A stretch of DNA of 55,991 bases from Pontibacter fetidus (GCF_010119545.1 NZ_JAAEAA010000025.1:1-55991); one strand, 5' to 3'. Positions 17,873-28,913 are shown, numbered from the stretch's first letter. The notes: generated from the sequence alone by a model not told the origin. Numbers and translations are program-made.

Positions 17873-18508
17873 CTCTCTATTTCGAACCAGATAGAGGATT
17901 TAGTCTGGTTTTTAGCCTGGCTTATAAGTAAGCTTATGTTAAAAACAAGAGAAGGGCTTAGACTTGAAACCTTTTGCCAGATTAGCATAAAGCCTGTTAT
18001 GGATCAGCTTAGATGATTAAATCTTGATGAAGTCCTAACAGAGGGTGTTTTAATATATCCTTAGAAAAGCTATTCCGCTTCTTAAACAATTAAATTTCAA
18101 TGTTTAGATGCAACACTCCTTATTCAGCCCGTCTGAGTCCTAAACCAAGACATATTAAGTAGTTTAAACAGGATCCCCATCCTTCAGTTGGACTTCATAA
18201 AACACAATCAGTCTGTGAAGTTTTGAAAAATATTTTTTGTCCTGTTTTTTTCAGCCCTAGGACTTACAAAAGATGCTCCCCAAGGCATTTTATCAATTCA
18301 AGGGGTGGGAAACTGCTCTAACCAGTTGCTATCAAAAAGGGTAGGTTAGTACATTTCCATTTCCTATTTTGAACTATTCTAATGGTTATTTTCTTTCCTA
18401 ACAAAAATTTAGCTGTAAGTGGTCCCAGATACGCAGTTTAAATGTGCTTCTGGACAGGATCTACTTATGCCTTATACGCAGGAATACATCATAAATTAAT
18501 AATACGAT
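17873..18508. other. gene-free stretch before the second RHS pair
   Basis: About 640 bases with no credible coding frame on either strand. It presumably holds the promoter of the RHS pair at 18509, but I could not find a clean TAnnTTTG box. No long repeat or hairpin stands out apart from the terminator at its left end. Confidence 0.4.
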
Positions 18509-21500
18509 ATGAAAATAACTTTACCCTTATTGGTATTTCTTCTTATTTTTTTCAATTCTCTTGGGCAAAGTGTTGCACAAAACGAGGCATATGATGCTGG
18601 GTATAACAACTTTGTTCCTCCTTCGCCTACGGCTTATGAACTTGGAAAGTACGGTCAAATACCCGTCAGTTTGTCCACTGGTACACCCAATATCAGTGTT
18701 CCGCTTCATACCTTTTCCACGTCTAATTTACAACTCCCTGTTTCCCTTAGCTACAACTCTAATGGCATTAAAGTAGACCAGGTAGCTTCCTGGGTAGGAC
18801 TCGGCTGGTCCCTAAATGCAGGAGGTGTTGTAACCAGGATTGTTCGTGACAGACCCGATGAAGACAACAGTTTCCCTTATCCTGAGAAGCTTTCTTCAAA
18901 TGATATATATAGTATCAAATACATGGAAAAGGCTATGAACGAACAGACGTTTGATTCAGAGCCAGATTTATTTTCCTTCAATTTTATGGGCTATACGGGC
19001 AAGTTCCTCTTTGACAGAAATGGCCAGGTACGGGTAATGCCCCACCAAAATATCAGAGTTGAGCGCATGAGAAGTACCCAAGAAGATCGGGTTGTGGTCA
19101 CTACGCCGGATGGAATTAAATATTATTTCGGGGGGACTGGGGCCACAGAGTATACAAAGCAGATGGGTTACTGTACTCTGAACCGGGATCGCGCTATACA
19201 AACAGCCTGGTATCTAACGAAAATAGTGCACCCTAAAGGAGATGAAATAGACTTAGAATATACTTCCTACACCTATTCCTATATCGCAGGCGTCAACCAG
19301 ACGGTAACCAAGAACCTGCAAACCCTGAATGAATGTACCGAGTGCCCTGTCGTCAATACCCTAGATTCATGTTCCGGGATGGTCGTCATGGAAGGTGTGG
19401 TGCTTTCGCGGATTAAAGCCAAGAACTTCGGGGAAATTCAATTTCAGGCCAGTGACGATCGATTAGATATTATTAGAGAAAAAAAGCTAAACGCGCTGGT
19501 CATTTTAAAGCCAAATGGACAACCGCTGCGAAGGTTTGATTTTGTTCATCAATATGCTCAAAAGAGACTCTTCTTGAAAGAAGTGGTTGAGAAAGATGTA
19601 GCCAATAAGCAAAACCAGGTGTATAGTTTTGAATACAACCAACTAGATAAGATGCCCGCGATGCTATCTTTCGATCAGGATCACTGGGGCTTTTACAACG
19701 GAGCAGCAAACAAATATTTTGTACCAACCAACACAGGTGTAACCGATTTTTACGGTAGGCTTTTGTTTACGGGTGTTGGCGGAAGTGGCAACCGGGAACC
19801 CAATAGCGCATTTTCTGGGATCGGGTTACTGCAGAAAATTACCTACCCCACTGGCGGACATAATGCGTTTACCTATGAAGCCAATACCTATTACAGTTGG
19901 GAAATGCATTGCCCGGATTATAGGGAATTTGAGCTCTTAACACCAGCTAGCCGGACAGAAGAAGTGGTGACCCAAACACAGGATGTAGTTATTTACAGCG
20001 ATGAAATCACGCTTAATTATTTTGTAGAAGAGAATGATGATACCGTTAGCCACCGGGAGCTAGAGTTCATAAGTGTTAAAGTAACAGATAAACTAACGGG
20101 TGAAGTTAAATATAATGAAGCCCTCTCTTCCGGTAATGAAGTTAGTGCCGTTCTAAAACTAATAAGTGGTAACACCTATACCATCTCGCTAATCTCTCAT
20201 GGATATGAAGTGTATGCAGGTGTTAATTTTGGCTACTGTGCGGCGCCTCCTTATCAGGTTTACCGCAATTTCGAGACAGGGGGCTTGCGCATTAAAGAAG
20301 TGACTGCCACTGATCCGGTTGTGGGTAACAGTCAGCTAACCCGTTATCATTATGGGAAGCTAGACAGTCTGAATGCATCCTCTGGAGTCATAGGCTATTC
20401 ACCAGAGTATTTTTCTACTTATGCCAGACCTGAACTTTGTCCAGTAGATAATGGTGCTTCTACCTCAAATGGCCCTTCCTATATCTCTTGTTATGAAAAT
20501 GCTTGTAACTATGGTGTGTTACATTCCAATAGCCAAAATGCCCTTTTCAATACCTCGGGGCAACATATAACCTACCAGTATGTAACCGTAAGTTATGGCC
20601 AAGATTTTGAAAACGGGGGAGAGGAGCACCGCTTCCTGGTAAGCGAAGATGTGCCCGGCGAAGCGATATATGGTAATCCTATTGCAAGTGCGCCCTATTC
20701 GAACACAGCGTGGGAAAATGGCTTGGAAGATAGAGTGCTGATAGTTAAGAAAGGTCCAGATAACACCTTTATTACGTTGCAGGAAACTACCCAAGAGTAT
20801 GCAAAGGATATACGGAATGAGCATAGAGTGAAAGCCATCGTAGCAAAGAAGAAAATGCTGACAGATTGCGTCACCAATGCCACATTTACCTGTGATGGGA
20901 CCGCGAACAGCCTTTACAGATGGCAATGCACTGCGGATCATGAGCATACCTATGCCGTGTCTTGGTTTTGGGAAGGGTGGAAATGTGTCTCTTACTATAA
21001 AAGTTTGACAGAAATAGTACCACCCCATAACGTTTGGACAAAATATTGGACTTCGCCATGTGAAGGAAAAGCGGCCGGTGAGACTATTATCATGGGTAAT
21101 GTGATGGATAACTGGGATGTAACCGAATATGAGAATAATACTTACTGGCATTACCTGGCATCCACTATAACCAAACAATACGATGATAATGGGCAAAACC
21201 CTGTCGTAAACACTATTAAATATTATTACGATAATCCTGTACATAGTCAGTTGACCCGAACCGTAGCCACTTCCAGTGCCGGTGATACGCTTACTAGCTG
21301 GATTGCCTATCCCGATGATTACGATAGTATTGACTTTATCCCATCCCTGAAAGAAAAACATATAGTATCGGTACCAATCAAGACAATCAACACGGTAAAC
21401 GATAACCAGGTGGCCGGTCAGGTGTTAGCGTATAATGCTGTAGGCCAAGTCACACAAGCCTACGCTTACGAAAGTAGTACACTGAAACAAGCGACACCGC

Positions 21501-22480
21501 ATTCGCCTGCTCTGCTTATTCCTTCAACGGACTATAAGCATAAGGCTAGCCTTGGGTACTCCTCTAAAAACAGAATACAGGAATCTATCGGAGCAGATGG
21601 CATCCGTCACAGCTATATCTGGGGGTATGATGACACGCAGCTCATGGCCCATGTCCAGGATGCTGCCCCCAACCAGGTTGCTTACACTGGTTTTGAGCTG
21701 TCTGGTACAGGGAACTGGATCATAGAAAAAAACAAGACACTACAACTGACATCCCAAAGCAGGCAAGTCTCTTTCCAAACCTACCGTACCCAGCAAGTCG
21801 ATTTTACCAATTCCATGTCCCTTGGCACCGAGGGGAGCTTAGAACTGATCTTTACGAGCGAGGCTGGAGAAGAGGTGAGGACTACGGTGACGGACGCAAA
21901 TAGCCACGGTACTGTGCAGCTGGTACCCGGTAGCTGGACTGCCCATATCGTAGGAAAAATAGTTACTATGGGAAGCATAGCATTGGATGTTCGCCTGATA
22001 GAAGAGACAGATTTGCCTAAGAGTTCAGAATACAAACTCGGAGCCCAAAGTCTGAACATGGCCCTTATAGACCATATTGCGAAGAAAGGCTTAACAGCGG
22101 GCAGTTATCAACTCCTCTACTGGAAAAAGAACGGAGCAGTCATCGCCAAGTTAAATGGGCAACTGCTACCTGAGACAGTGCTGAAAACGGATGCGGATGG
22201 GTGGGAATTGGCGCGCATTACGCTTCCTGTCGCTCAGGCAACAGACGAGTTGCTCCTAAACGGAACAGGCCTTCTGGACGAGTTGAAATTATTCCCGGTC
22301 GACGCCTTTATGACAACCTATACCTATGAGCCCGGATTAGGACTGACTTCTAAGACGGATCCAAATCAGGTAACCGAATATTACGAGTACGATAGCTTCG
22401 GACGCATGAAGGGGATTAAAGACGACCAGCGCAATGTCTTGAAATCTTACCAGTATCATTACCAAACCAGACAGCAATAA
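18509..22480 (+). CDS. RHS-associated partner protein (second locus)
   Basis: 1323 residues. A clear signal peptide (hydrophobic residues 4-17, then GQSVAQNEA) marks it as exported. The mature N-terminus repeats the pattern of the other partner: AYELGKYGQIPVSLSTGTPN, LQLPVSLSYNSNGIKVDQ and WVGLGWSLNAGGVVTR. The body has cysteine-rich insertions (around 267-285 and 840-890) absent from its homologue. The end is YD-repeat sequence (TTYTYEPGLGLTSKTDPNQV, YDSFGRMKGIKDDQRN). It is 29 bases upstream of the RHS toxin gene on the same strand, in the same order as the 10193/3916 pair. It is more GC-rich than the surrounding replicon genes. Confidence 0.87.
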   Translation: MKITLPLLVFLLIFFNSLGQSVAQNEAYDAGYNNFVPPSPTAYELGKYGQIPVSLSTGTPNISVPLHTFSTSNLQLPVSLSYNSNGIKVDQVASWVGLGWSLNAGGVVTRIVRDRPDEDNSFPYPEKLSSNDIYSIKYMEKAMNEQTFDSEPDLFSFNFMGYTGKFLFDRNGQVRVMPHQNIRVERMRSTQEDRVVVTTPDGIKYYFGGTGATEYTKQMGYCTLNRDRAIQTAWYLTKIVHPKGDEIDLEYTSYTYSYIAGVNQTVTKNLQTLNECTECPVVNTLDSCSGMVVMEGVVLSRIKAKNFGEIQFQASDDRLDIIREKKLNALVILKPNGQPLRRFDFVHQYAQKRLFLKEVVEKDVANKQNQVYSFEYNQLDKMPAMLSFDQDHWGFYNGAANKYFVPTNTGVTDFYGRLLFTGVGGSGNREPNSAFSGIGLLQKITYPTGGHNAFTYEANTYYSWEMHCPDYREFELLTPASRTEEVVTQTQDVVIYSDEITLNYFVEENDDTVSHRELEFISVKVTDKLTGEVKYNEALSSGNEVSAVLKLISGNTYTISLISHGYEVYAGVNFGYCAAPPYQVYRNFETGGLRIKEVTATDPVVGNSQLTRYHYGKLDSLNASSGVIGYSPEYFSTYARPELCPVDNGASTSNGPSYISCYENACNYGVLHSNSQNALFNTSGQHITYQYVTVSYGQDFENGGEEHRFLVSEDVPGEAIYGNPIASAPYSNTAWENGLEDRVLIVKKGPDNTFITLQETTQEYAKDIRNEHRVKAIVAKKKMLTDCVTNATFTCDGTANSLYRWQCTADHEHTYAVSWFWEGWKCVSYYKSLTEIVPPHNVWTKYWTSPCEGKAAGETIIMGNVMDNWDVTEYENNTYWHYLASTITKQYDDNGQNPVVNTIKYYYDNPVHSQLTRTVATSSAGDTLTSWIAYPDDYDSIDFIPSLKEKHIVSVPIKTINTVNDNQVAGQVLAYNAVGQVTQAYAYESSTLKQATPHSPALLIPSTDYKHKASLGYSSKNRIQESIGADGIRHSYIWGYDDTQLMAHVQDAAPNQVAYTGFELSGTGNWIIEKNKTLQLTSQSRQVSFQTYRTQQVDFTNSMSLGTEGSLELIFTSEAGEEVRTTVTDANSHGTVQLVPGSWTAHIVGKIVTMGSIALDVRLIEETDLPKSSEYKLGAQSLNMALIDHIAKKGLTAGSYQLLYWKKNGAVIAKLNGQLLPETVLKTDADGWELARITLPVAQATDELLLNGTGLLDELKLFPVDAFMTTYTYEPGLGLTSKTDPNQVTEYYEYDSFGRMKGIKDDQRNVLKSYQYHYQTRQQ

Positions 22481-22509
22481 GGACTAAAACAAATTATTAC
22501 CCTTAATTT

Positions 22510-25500
22510 ATGGAAAACCTCTACTTACGAAAGCAGCTAAGGCATGTCCTGTTGGTTGTCGCTTTTCTGGTGCTAGTCCCATTATCTGGCTACTCCCAAG
22601 AGAATAAAAAAGAAACTGAAATAAAGAAGGAAAGTGATGTAACAATGAATGCCATCATTCCTCCGGGTGGTGGCGACACCCCCATGTGTGATGCGGCGTA
22701 CCTGACGCGCGTGAGCCAGGGTTGTACCAATGCAGTCCTGCAGGCTTCCCCGCCGGAAGGCTGTAGTACTATGACCTTCACCCTGTATGGTCCTTCCGGA
22801 TTCACAAATAACGGCGGAGGCAAATATACGGTCACACAGAACGGGAACTATTATGTGGTAGGACAGGGCCCGGAAGGGAGCTTTACCAGCAATACGGTGA
22901 CGGTGACCAGCATTCAGCCGGTTGCCTATACAGTGACGGGTGGAGGGAGTTATTGCCAGGGGAGCAGTGGCGTGCAGGTAGGTCTGTCGGCCAGCCAATC
23001 GGGCATGAGCTATCAATTAAAACGGGATGGGAGCAATGTTGGGGCTGCTGTAGCAGGATCGGGGACTGCTCTTACCTTTGGCAATCAAACCACTGCAGGT
23101 ACTTACACCGTGGTGGCCACAAATACTTCCTCCAGTTGTGTCACGACAATGATAGGCAGCGCGCTAGTAACCGTAAAGCCTTTACCGACTGCGACCATCA
23201 CGGCTACAGGGCCGTTAACCTTCTGCCAGGGAGGGAGCGTTACTTTGAACAGCAGCACTGCGACAGGGTATACTTACCAATGGCATAAAAATGGCGTAGC
23301 CCTTTCAGGGGTGACCTCTTCGAGCCTGCTAGTACAGGAGTCCGGATCTTATACGGTAACGACGACGCTTAACAATTGCTCGTCAACTTCATCAGCTGTC
23401 TCAGTAACAAAAAATGCGTTGCCAGCAGCCCCGAGTACACCTGTTATTTCAAGTACTTGCGGGAACAGTACCTTAACGCGCGGTACGCCGCCTTCCGGCA
23501 TGACCTGGTATTGGCAGGGAACAAACGCGGCCGGAACAGACACGACGAAAACTAGTACGACCTATCCTGTTTCGACTAGCGGGACCTATTATATCAGGGG
23601 CCGAAGCTCGTCAAAGTGTTGGGGACCAGCAACAGGGGTATCGGTAACCGTAAATCAAATCCCAGTCAAGCCTTCGGTATCTTCTTCTGCGCGCATTGGA
23701 CAAGGAAGTTTAACCTTGAGTGTGAATTCCCCAGTCACGGGGTATACCTACCGCTGGTATACGGCTGCTTCCGGAGGTACACCCGTGTTCACCGGTGCTA
23801 CCTATACCCTGAACCTAAGTCAAACAATAACCTATTATGTGACCGCCGTCAGCCAGCAGGGCTGTGAGAGTACCAGTCGGTCGGCTTTTACAGGAACGGT
23901 ACATCCCTGGCCAGAAGTGGTGGCAAGCGGCCCGCTGATCTTAGCGCCAGGAGAGAGCGTAACCCTTTCAACAAGCGCTACTTATGCTACCTATCAATGG
24001 CTAGCATCTGGTAGTGAACTGGCAGATAAAACGGCACAAACCTTGAAAGTCCGGGAGCCCGGAAGTTATACCGTGCGCGTAACAGCCCTGGATGCGGCGG
24101 AGAGCGCTACGTCCGAGGGGGTACAGGTGCTGCACGCAAGGGATGTGGTTGATATGAACTATGTCGTGGAAAACACGGTAACGGTACCAGGTGTGAAGAG
24201 TGCGGAAGAAGCAGATCTGTTAGCAGTAGGTTCGCTGGTACAGCAGATAAATTATTTTGATGGGCTGGGGCGTTCCCTACAAACAGTGCTTACCCAAGCA
24301 AGCCCTTTGAAGCAAGACATCGTCACGCCCTTGAGCTATGATGCATTTGGGCGTCCGGATACAACGTACTTGCCTTATGTGCAGGGGAAAGGTGGTGCCT
24401 TCCGCCCCCTAGCTATCGCTGAACAAAGTGCCTTCTACCGACCTGATGTATCAAATGTTAAAAACTATAGTACGGATAATAGGCCGTATGCCGTGCCCGA
24501 ATATGAAGCCTCTCCCCTAAACCGGGTCTTAGAGCAAGGAGCACCAGGCGTCGCGTGGCAACCTATTGCAGGAGCGGCAACAGGCAAGACAATCAAGGCT
24601 GCCTGGCGTAGCAACCAGCCTGGTGAAGTGCGGCTTTGGAAGTATGATCAGACAAGCGATGCTTTTACAACAGCTGGATTTTACCCTGCCAATACCCTGC
24701 AGGTAACTGAAATACGCGATGAAGCGGATGCTTTGACTATGGAGTACAAGGACCTGCAGGGAAGAGTGGTGCTGAAAAAAGTACAGGAAATAGATAATCC
24801 GCAAAACGCGCAGGCCCAGGTAGGTTTTATGGTAACACAGTATATGTACGATGACCGGGGGCAACTGCGGGTAGTCATGCAGCCTGAAGGGAGTAAGAAA
24901 GTACCGGCCACTGGAACATGGTCCCCAACATCCTCTTTTGTAGAGACTTGGTGTTTCCGCTACAACTATGATGGCAAAGGCAGGTTGATTGAAAAGCAGG
25001 TGCCCGGAGCCGGAGCCGTGTTTATGGTCTACAATCAACGCGACCTACCGGTGCTCACGCAGGACAGTGTGCAGCGCGTGCGGGATGAGTGGAGCCTTAC
25101 CAAGTACGACCGCGTAAACCGCCCTATCCTGACAGGGAAGCTGGTACTGGCAGGGAAAACCCGTGCTACCATTCAAAGTGAGCTGGACGCTTCAACGGAG
25201 ACCATACACTTTGAAGGCCGGCTGACAAATGATCAGATTGGCTATACCCTAAATAATGCCTACCCTCGTGGCCTAACCGAAAAAAGCCTGCTTTCAGTTA
25301 CCTATTACGATGACTATAATTATGCAGCACTTACTGGGTATGCCTTTGCGGCACAGCTAGGTCTTCCCGATGCGGCGGTGAACAAACAGTTGCGGGGACA
25401 AGTGACCGGCGCGCGCACGAAAGTGTTGCATACGAACCACTGGATCACCAGCGTAAACTACTACGATGAAAAGTACCGTGTACTCCAGTCCCTTTCGGAT

Positions 25501-28227
25501 GGCTACCTGAATGGTCAAATCGTGTCAAAAGGAGAGCGCCTGACCACTAGCTATGACTTTAGTGGGAAACCTATCCAGACACTAGCCACGCATCAGGTAC
25601 CGGCTAATGGTGGAAGTATGGCCAGAACACATACCGTGCTCGATAGTATGGCATATGACCACATGGGCCGACTGACGCAAACTTGGCAGCAAATCAATAA
25701 CCAGCAGCAGGTACTGCTCTCGAGCCTTACCTATAACGAGCTAGGGCAGATGGTGGACAAGCAGCTGCATTCGCGGGATCAGGGATATACTTTCCTGCAG
25801 TCAGTAGACACGCGCTATAATATCCGGGGCTGGCTCACTTCAATCAACAACGAAAACCTGAACAATGACGGTGGTATTAAAAATGAAGATAGCGGGGTAG
25901 GAGAAGACTTGTTTGGGCTGGAACTTAGCTACAATATAGGCTTGCAACTGGGGGTATCCCCTGCGCAGTTCAATGGCAATATTTCGGAAATACGCTGGAA
26001 GAGCCTGAGTGATGGGGTGCAACGGGGCTATGGTTATAGTTATGATAAATCGGGCCGTCTGGTTAAAGGGACCTATCGGGCCAACATTGGTGCCGGGTGG
26101 AATGCTGAGCTCGACAATTATTCGGTAGAAATGCAACTCAAAGATGCTGCCGGCAATGTGATAGAAAGCGGCTATGATAGTAACGGGAACATCCGTCACC
26201 TCGCACGCCAGGGCCTGCTGCTGGGCAACCCGAATGATCAATTGGATCCAAGCAGGCAATTTGGACAAGTGGACAAACTAACTTACTCCTATATAGGTAA
26301 CCGCCTGGTAGGCGTAGACGATGCTTCCCCTGCAGCTGGTTCTGCCGGTGATTTTCGGGACAATGGCAGCAAGTATGCTGTAGCTGGCACCGAGTACAGT
26401 TATGATGCAAACGGGAACCTCATTGCCGATAAAAATAAAGGGATTAGCCACATCCGCTACAATCTTCTGAATCTACCCGACAGTGTTGCTATCACGGGCA
26501 AAGGATATATCTTGTACCTTTATTCAGCAATTGGTGCAAAGCTGCGTAAAGAAGTCCATGAACAAGGTAAGCCGGTGGTCAGCACCGATTATGCCGGGTT
26601 GTTTGTGCACCAGGCCGATACCTTGTTTGCCCATACGCCAGAAGGGCGGGTATTGTACCAGCCTGAGGCAAGTGAGCCATGGCGGTATGAGTACCACTTG
26701 AAAGATCATTTAGGCAATCTGCGTGTTTCCTTTGCTGAAGAGACCAGTACTACCCAGCAAGCTACCATGGAGCCTATGATGGCAAGTACGGAGGAAAGCA
26801 ATTTTGACAATGTCGCTGAAACCAGGCACCTGGATAGGGGCAGAGCAAGAACGGGTAGCCATGCGGCCCTTTTAAATGCAGGTAAAAATAAGCCGGTAGG
26901 CCCTAGCAAAAGAGTGCAGCTGCAACAAGGGGATTCGCTGCAGGTGGAAGTATATGGTATGTACGAGACGGTCAAAGAACAGGACCTAGCTTTTAGCTTG
27001 CTTTCCTGGCTGGCTGCCAGCGCTGTGGTAACCACTACTAATCCTGTTGGAGAAAGTAAAGCAAAACAAAACAAGTACTTGCCATACCTGGGGGTAGGGC
27101 TGGCGCTGGCTCCCCAAGTGCTACAAAAAGAAAAAGGTGTGCCCAAAGCCTATTTGCGCTATATTGTCTATGATAGTGATTCCAACTACGTGACAAGCGG
27201 TTATCAGGCTCTAGGCCGGGAAGGCAAAGGCAACTGGGAAAAGCTCGAACTAACTTATAAAGCCGAAAAAGATGGCTTTGCGGAAATGTATGTAGCCAAT
27301 GAGTCAGGCAATGATGCGTGGATGGATGACTTGAGCATTACGGTCACCACGCCGATGCTGGTTCAGGAAAATCATTACGATCCGTGGGGATTGAACTTGG
27401 CTGGCCTCGAGCGGCAGAATACACCGGATCACTTGTTTCAGTATAATGGAAAAGAGAAGCAGACTGAGCTGGGGCTGAACTGGAGTGATTATGGGGCCAG
27501 AATGTATGATGCCCAACTCGGTAGGTGGCATGTCATAGATCCAATGGCAGAAAATCACTACGGATTCACCCCCTATAACTATGCCCTGAACAACCCACTT
27601 TTATTCACGGACCCTTTTGGTATGGACACACTTAGTGTTCATACAGAAAAGCCTATTAAGAAGAATGATGTACTTAAGTTAGATGATGGATCTGAAATAC
27701 TAGTTAATACAGGAGAGGCAGTAATTACTGCTGAAGCCCCTAAGGAAGAAAGTCGTGATGTACTATCTACCTCAGGCCGTCACGCTGCCATCGATTTCAG
27801 TTTTTGGTTAAGAATGAAGCAAGCAGGCTTAAAGCAACTGGAAATGCTGGGCTTTCATAATGAACCTACTGAAGGTATTCCTCAATACATAGGTGGGAGC
27901 GGTCCTTCTCCTTCATTGGTTGGAGTAAGTCCTAAAGTATTGACACAGTTCTCGTCCAGTGTAATAGATGATGCAGTTGGGCTTTTGGTTAAAGATCCAA
28001 ATAAGCTTAATCATCTTTTTCCTGCTAAACACAACCTTAGTTCATTAGTTAGCATGCTAGGAGGTAAAGAAAACACAATTAGAGCTGTATTGAATTCGGC
28101 TAATGGTAAGCTTCCTGCAACTGGAATATTTAAAGATGTTCCTGTTAATGTTGCCGGTCAAACTGTACTTATAAGAGGTAATGTTATCAATGGAGTTCCT
28201 CGTATCGGAACAATGTTTATTCCTTAA
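22510..28227 (+). CDS. RHS/YD-repeat polymorphic toxin with C-terminal nuclease-like domain
   Basis: 1905 residues. The signal peptide is about residues 12-30 (ending GYSQ). Ig-like adhesive repeats follow to about residue 545, then the DUF6443-type start (INYFDGLGRSLQTVLTQASP), the YD shell, and the core end [19 protein letters not shown] with DPFGM at about 1701-1705. The tip (1707-1905) is visibly more AT-rich than the shell, as expected for an exchanged toxin module. Its last 80 residues (KLNHLFPAKHNLSSLV, then SANGKL and VNVAGQTVLIRG) resemble the short C-terminal RNase domains of CdiA-type toxins, with two histidines as candidate catalytic residues. That assignment is tentative. The immunity candidate begins 10 bases downstream. 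Confidence 0.9.
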   Translation: MENLYLRKQLRHVLLVVAFLVLVPLSGYSQENKKETEIKKESDVTMNAIIPPGGGDTPMCDAAYLTRVSQGCTNAVLQASPPEGCSTMTFTLYGPSGFTNNGGGKYTVTQNGNYYVVGQGPEGSFTSNTVTVTSIQPVAYTVTGGGSYCQGSSGVQVGLSASQSGMSYQLKRDGSNVGAAVAGSGTALTFGNQTTAGTYTVVATNTSSSCVTTMIGSALVTVKPLPTATITATGPLTFCQGGSVTLNSSTATGYTYQWHKNGVALSGVTSSSLLVQESGSYTVTTTLNNCSSTSSAVSVTKNALPAAPSTPVISSTCGNSTLTRGTPPSGMTWYWQGTNAAGTDTTKTSTTYPVSTSGTYYIRGRSSSKCWGPATGVSVTVNQIPVKPSVSSSARIGQGSLTLSVNSPVTGYTYRWYTAASGGTPVFTGATYTLNLSQTITYYVTAVSQQGCESTSRSAFTGTVHPWPEVVASGPLILAPGESVTLSTSATYATYQWLASGSELADKTAQTLKVREPGSYTVRVTALDAAESATSEGVQVLHARDVVDMNYVVENTVTVPGVKSAEEADLLAVGSLVQQINYFDGLGRSLQTVLTQASPLKQDIVTPLSYDAFGRPDTTYLPYVQGKGGAFRPLAIAEQSAFYRPDVSNVKNYSTDNRPYAVPEYEASPLNRVLEQGAPGVAWQPIAGAATGKTIKAAWRSNQPGEVRLWKYDQTSDAFTTAGFYPANTLQVTEIRDEADALTMEYKDLQGRVVLKKVQEIDNPQNAQAQVGFMVTQYMYDDRGQLRVVMQPEGSKKVPATGTWSPTSSFVETWCFRYNYDGKGRLIEKQVPGAGAVFMVYNQRDLPVLTQDSVQRVRDEWSLTKYDRVNRPILTGKLVLAGKTRATIQSELDASTETIHFEGRLTNDQIGYTLNNAYPRGLTEKSLLSVTYYDDYNYAALTGYAFAAQLGLPDAAVNKQLRGQVTGARTKVLHTNHWITSVNYYDEKYRVLQSLSDGYLNGQIVSKGERLTTSYDFSGKPIQTLATHQVPANGGSMARTHTVLDSMAYDHMGRLTQTWQQINNQQQVLLSSLTYNELGQMVDKQLHSRDQGYTFLQSVDTRYNIRGWLTSINNENLNNDGGIKNEDSGVGEDLFGLELSYNIGLQLGVSPAQFNGNISEIRWKSLSDGVQRGYGYSYDKSGRLVKGTYRANIGAGWNAELDNYSVEMQLKDAAGNVIESGYDSNGNIRHLARQGLLLGNPNDQLDPSRQFGQVDKLTYSYIGNRLVGVDDASPAAGSAGDFRDNGSKYAVAGTEYSYDANGNLIADKNKGISHIRYNLLNLPDSVAITGKGYILYLYSAIGAKLRKEVHEQGKPVVSTDYAGLFVHQADTLFAHTPEGRVLYQPEASEPWRYEYHLKDHLGNLRVSFAEETSTTQQATMEPMMASTEESNFDNVAETRHLDRGRARTGSHAALLNAGKNKPVGPSKRVQLQQGDSLQVEVYGMYETVKEQDLAFSLLSWLAASAVVTTTNPVGESKAKQNKYLPYLGVGLALAPQVLQKEKGVPKAYLRYIVYDSDSNYVTSGYQALGREGKGNWEKLELTYKAEKDGFAEMYVANESGNDAWMDDLSITVTTPMLVQENHYDPWGLNLAGLERQNTPDHLFQYNGKEKQTELGLNWSDYGARMYDAQLGRWHVIDPMAENHYGFTPYNYALNNPLLFTDPFGMDTLSVHTEKPIKKNDVLKLDDGSEILVNTGEAVITAEAPKEESRDVLSTSGRHAAIDFSFWLRMKQAGLKQLEMLGFHNEPTEGIPQYIGGSGPSPSLVGVSPKVLTQFSSSVIDDAVGLLVKDPNKLNHLFPAKHNLSSLVSMLGGKENTIRAVLNSANGKLPATGIFKDVPVNVAGQTVLIRGNVINGVPRIGTMFIP

Positions 28228-28237
28228 TTATACTTAA

Positions 28238-28804
28238 ATGAATTGGAAAGAAAAGTTAGCAGAAATAGAATGCCATTTTGGGCATCACGAGAAAAGAGAT
28301 TGGCGCCCTACTATTGAATTGGTACAAAGATTTAGGATGGAGCAGCTAAGTAATGTAGAGTTACGAATACGGATAATATATTTGTTACACAATATCTTAG
28401 TTGAGGAAGAATATACACAAGAGGAACATGACTTAATCGCTAGCCTGTTAAAGTTAGAGTTTGCTGAATCTTACCAAAAGTTTTCAGATAATAGCGAGTA
28501 TTTATTCTTCATTGGCAAAATTCTATATGTCGCTGAATGGTATTTTGGAATAGATGATGATACAAAACCATTAGAAGATAAGTTTGCCTTCAAAATGCAG
28601 AAGAAAGCTTTTGAAAAAGAACCCCATAATAAATTATATGAGTGGGCTTTTCTGTTTTCCAAAAATGATAAAGAAAAATCTTTCCTTCTAGCAAAGCAAT
28701 TACTTTATAGTGATGCTAGTTGGTTGAATTGGCTTAAAGTTAAGGGATTTCCTGGGCTATATATTATTGAGGCACTAAAGTATTGTTATGAGAATTATAA
28801 ATAG
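28238..28804 (+). CDS. candidate immunity protein for the RHS toxin
   Basis: 188 residues, acidic, all-helical in appearance (many Leu/Glu/Lys heptads), with no signal peptide, so cytosolic. This suits an antidote to a nuclease toxin. It starts 10 bases after the stop of the toxin and shares its low GC content. I do not recognise the family. The assignment as immunity protein is by position, the standard inference for polymorphic toxin loci. Confidence 0.7.
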   Translation: MNWKEKLAEIECHFGHHEKRDWRPTIELVQRFRMEQLSNVELRIRIIYLLHNILVEEEYTQEEHDLIASLLKLEFAESYQKFSDNSEYLFFIGKILYVAEWYFGIDDDTKPLEDKFAFKMQKKAFEKEPHNKLYEWAFLFSKNDKEKSFLLAKQLLYSDASWLNWLKVKGFPGLYIIEALKYCYENYK

Positions 28805-28913
28805 GCACTAATTTTTGTATTTTTTATTCTAACCCGATTTTGAAATCCAGTTACTCTGCTAAAAGCTTATATAAAAATTTATATTAAATCCCCGTGTGCT
28901 CACTCCATTTTAT

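Noticed and set aside
20519..21361. 280-residue minus-strand frame
   Set aside because: It lies wholly antisense to the RHS partner gene at 18509-22480, whose protein has clear family motifs, and the antisense protein has none.
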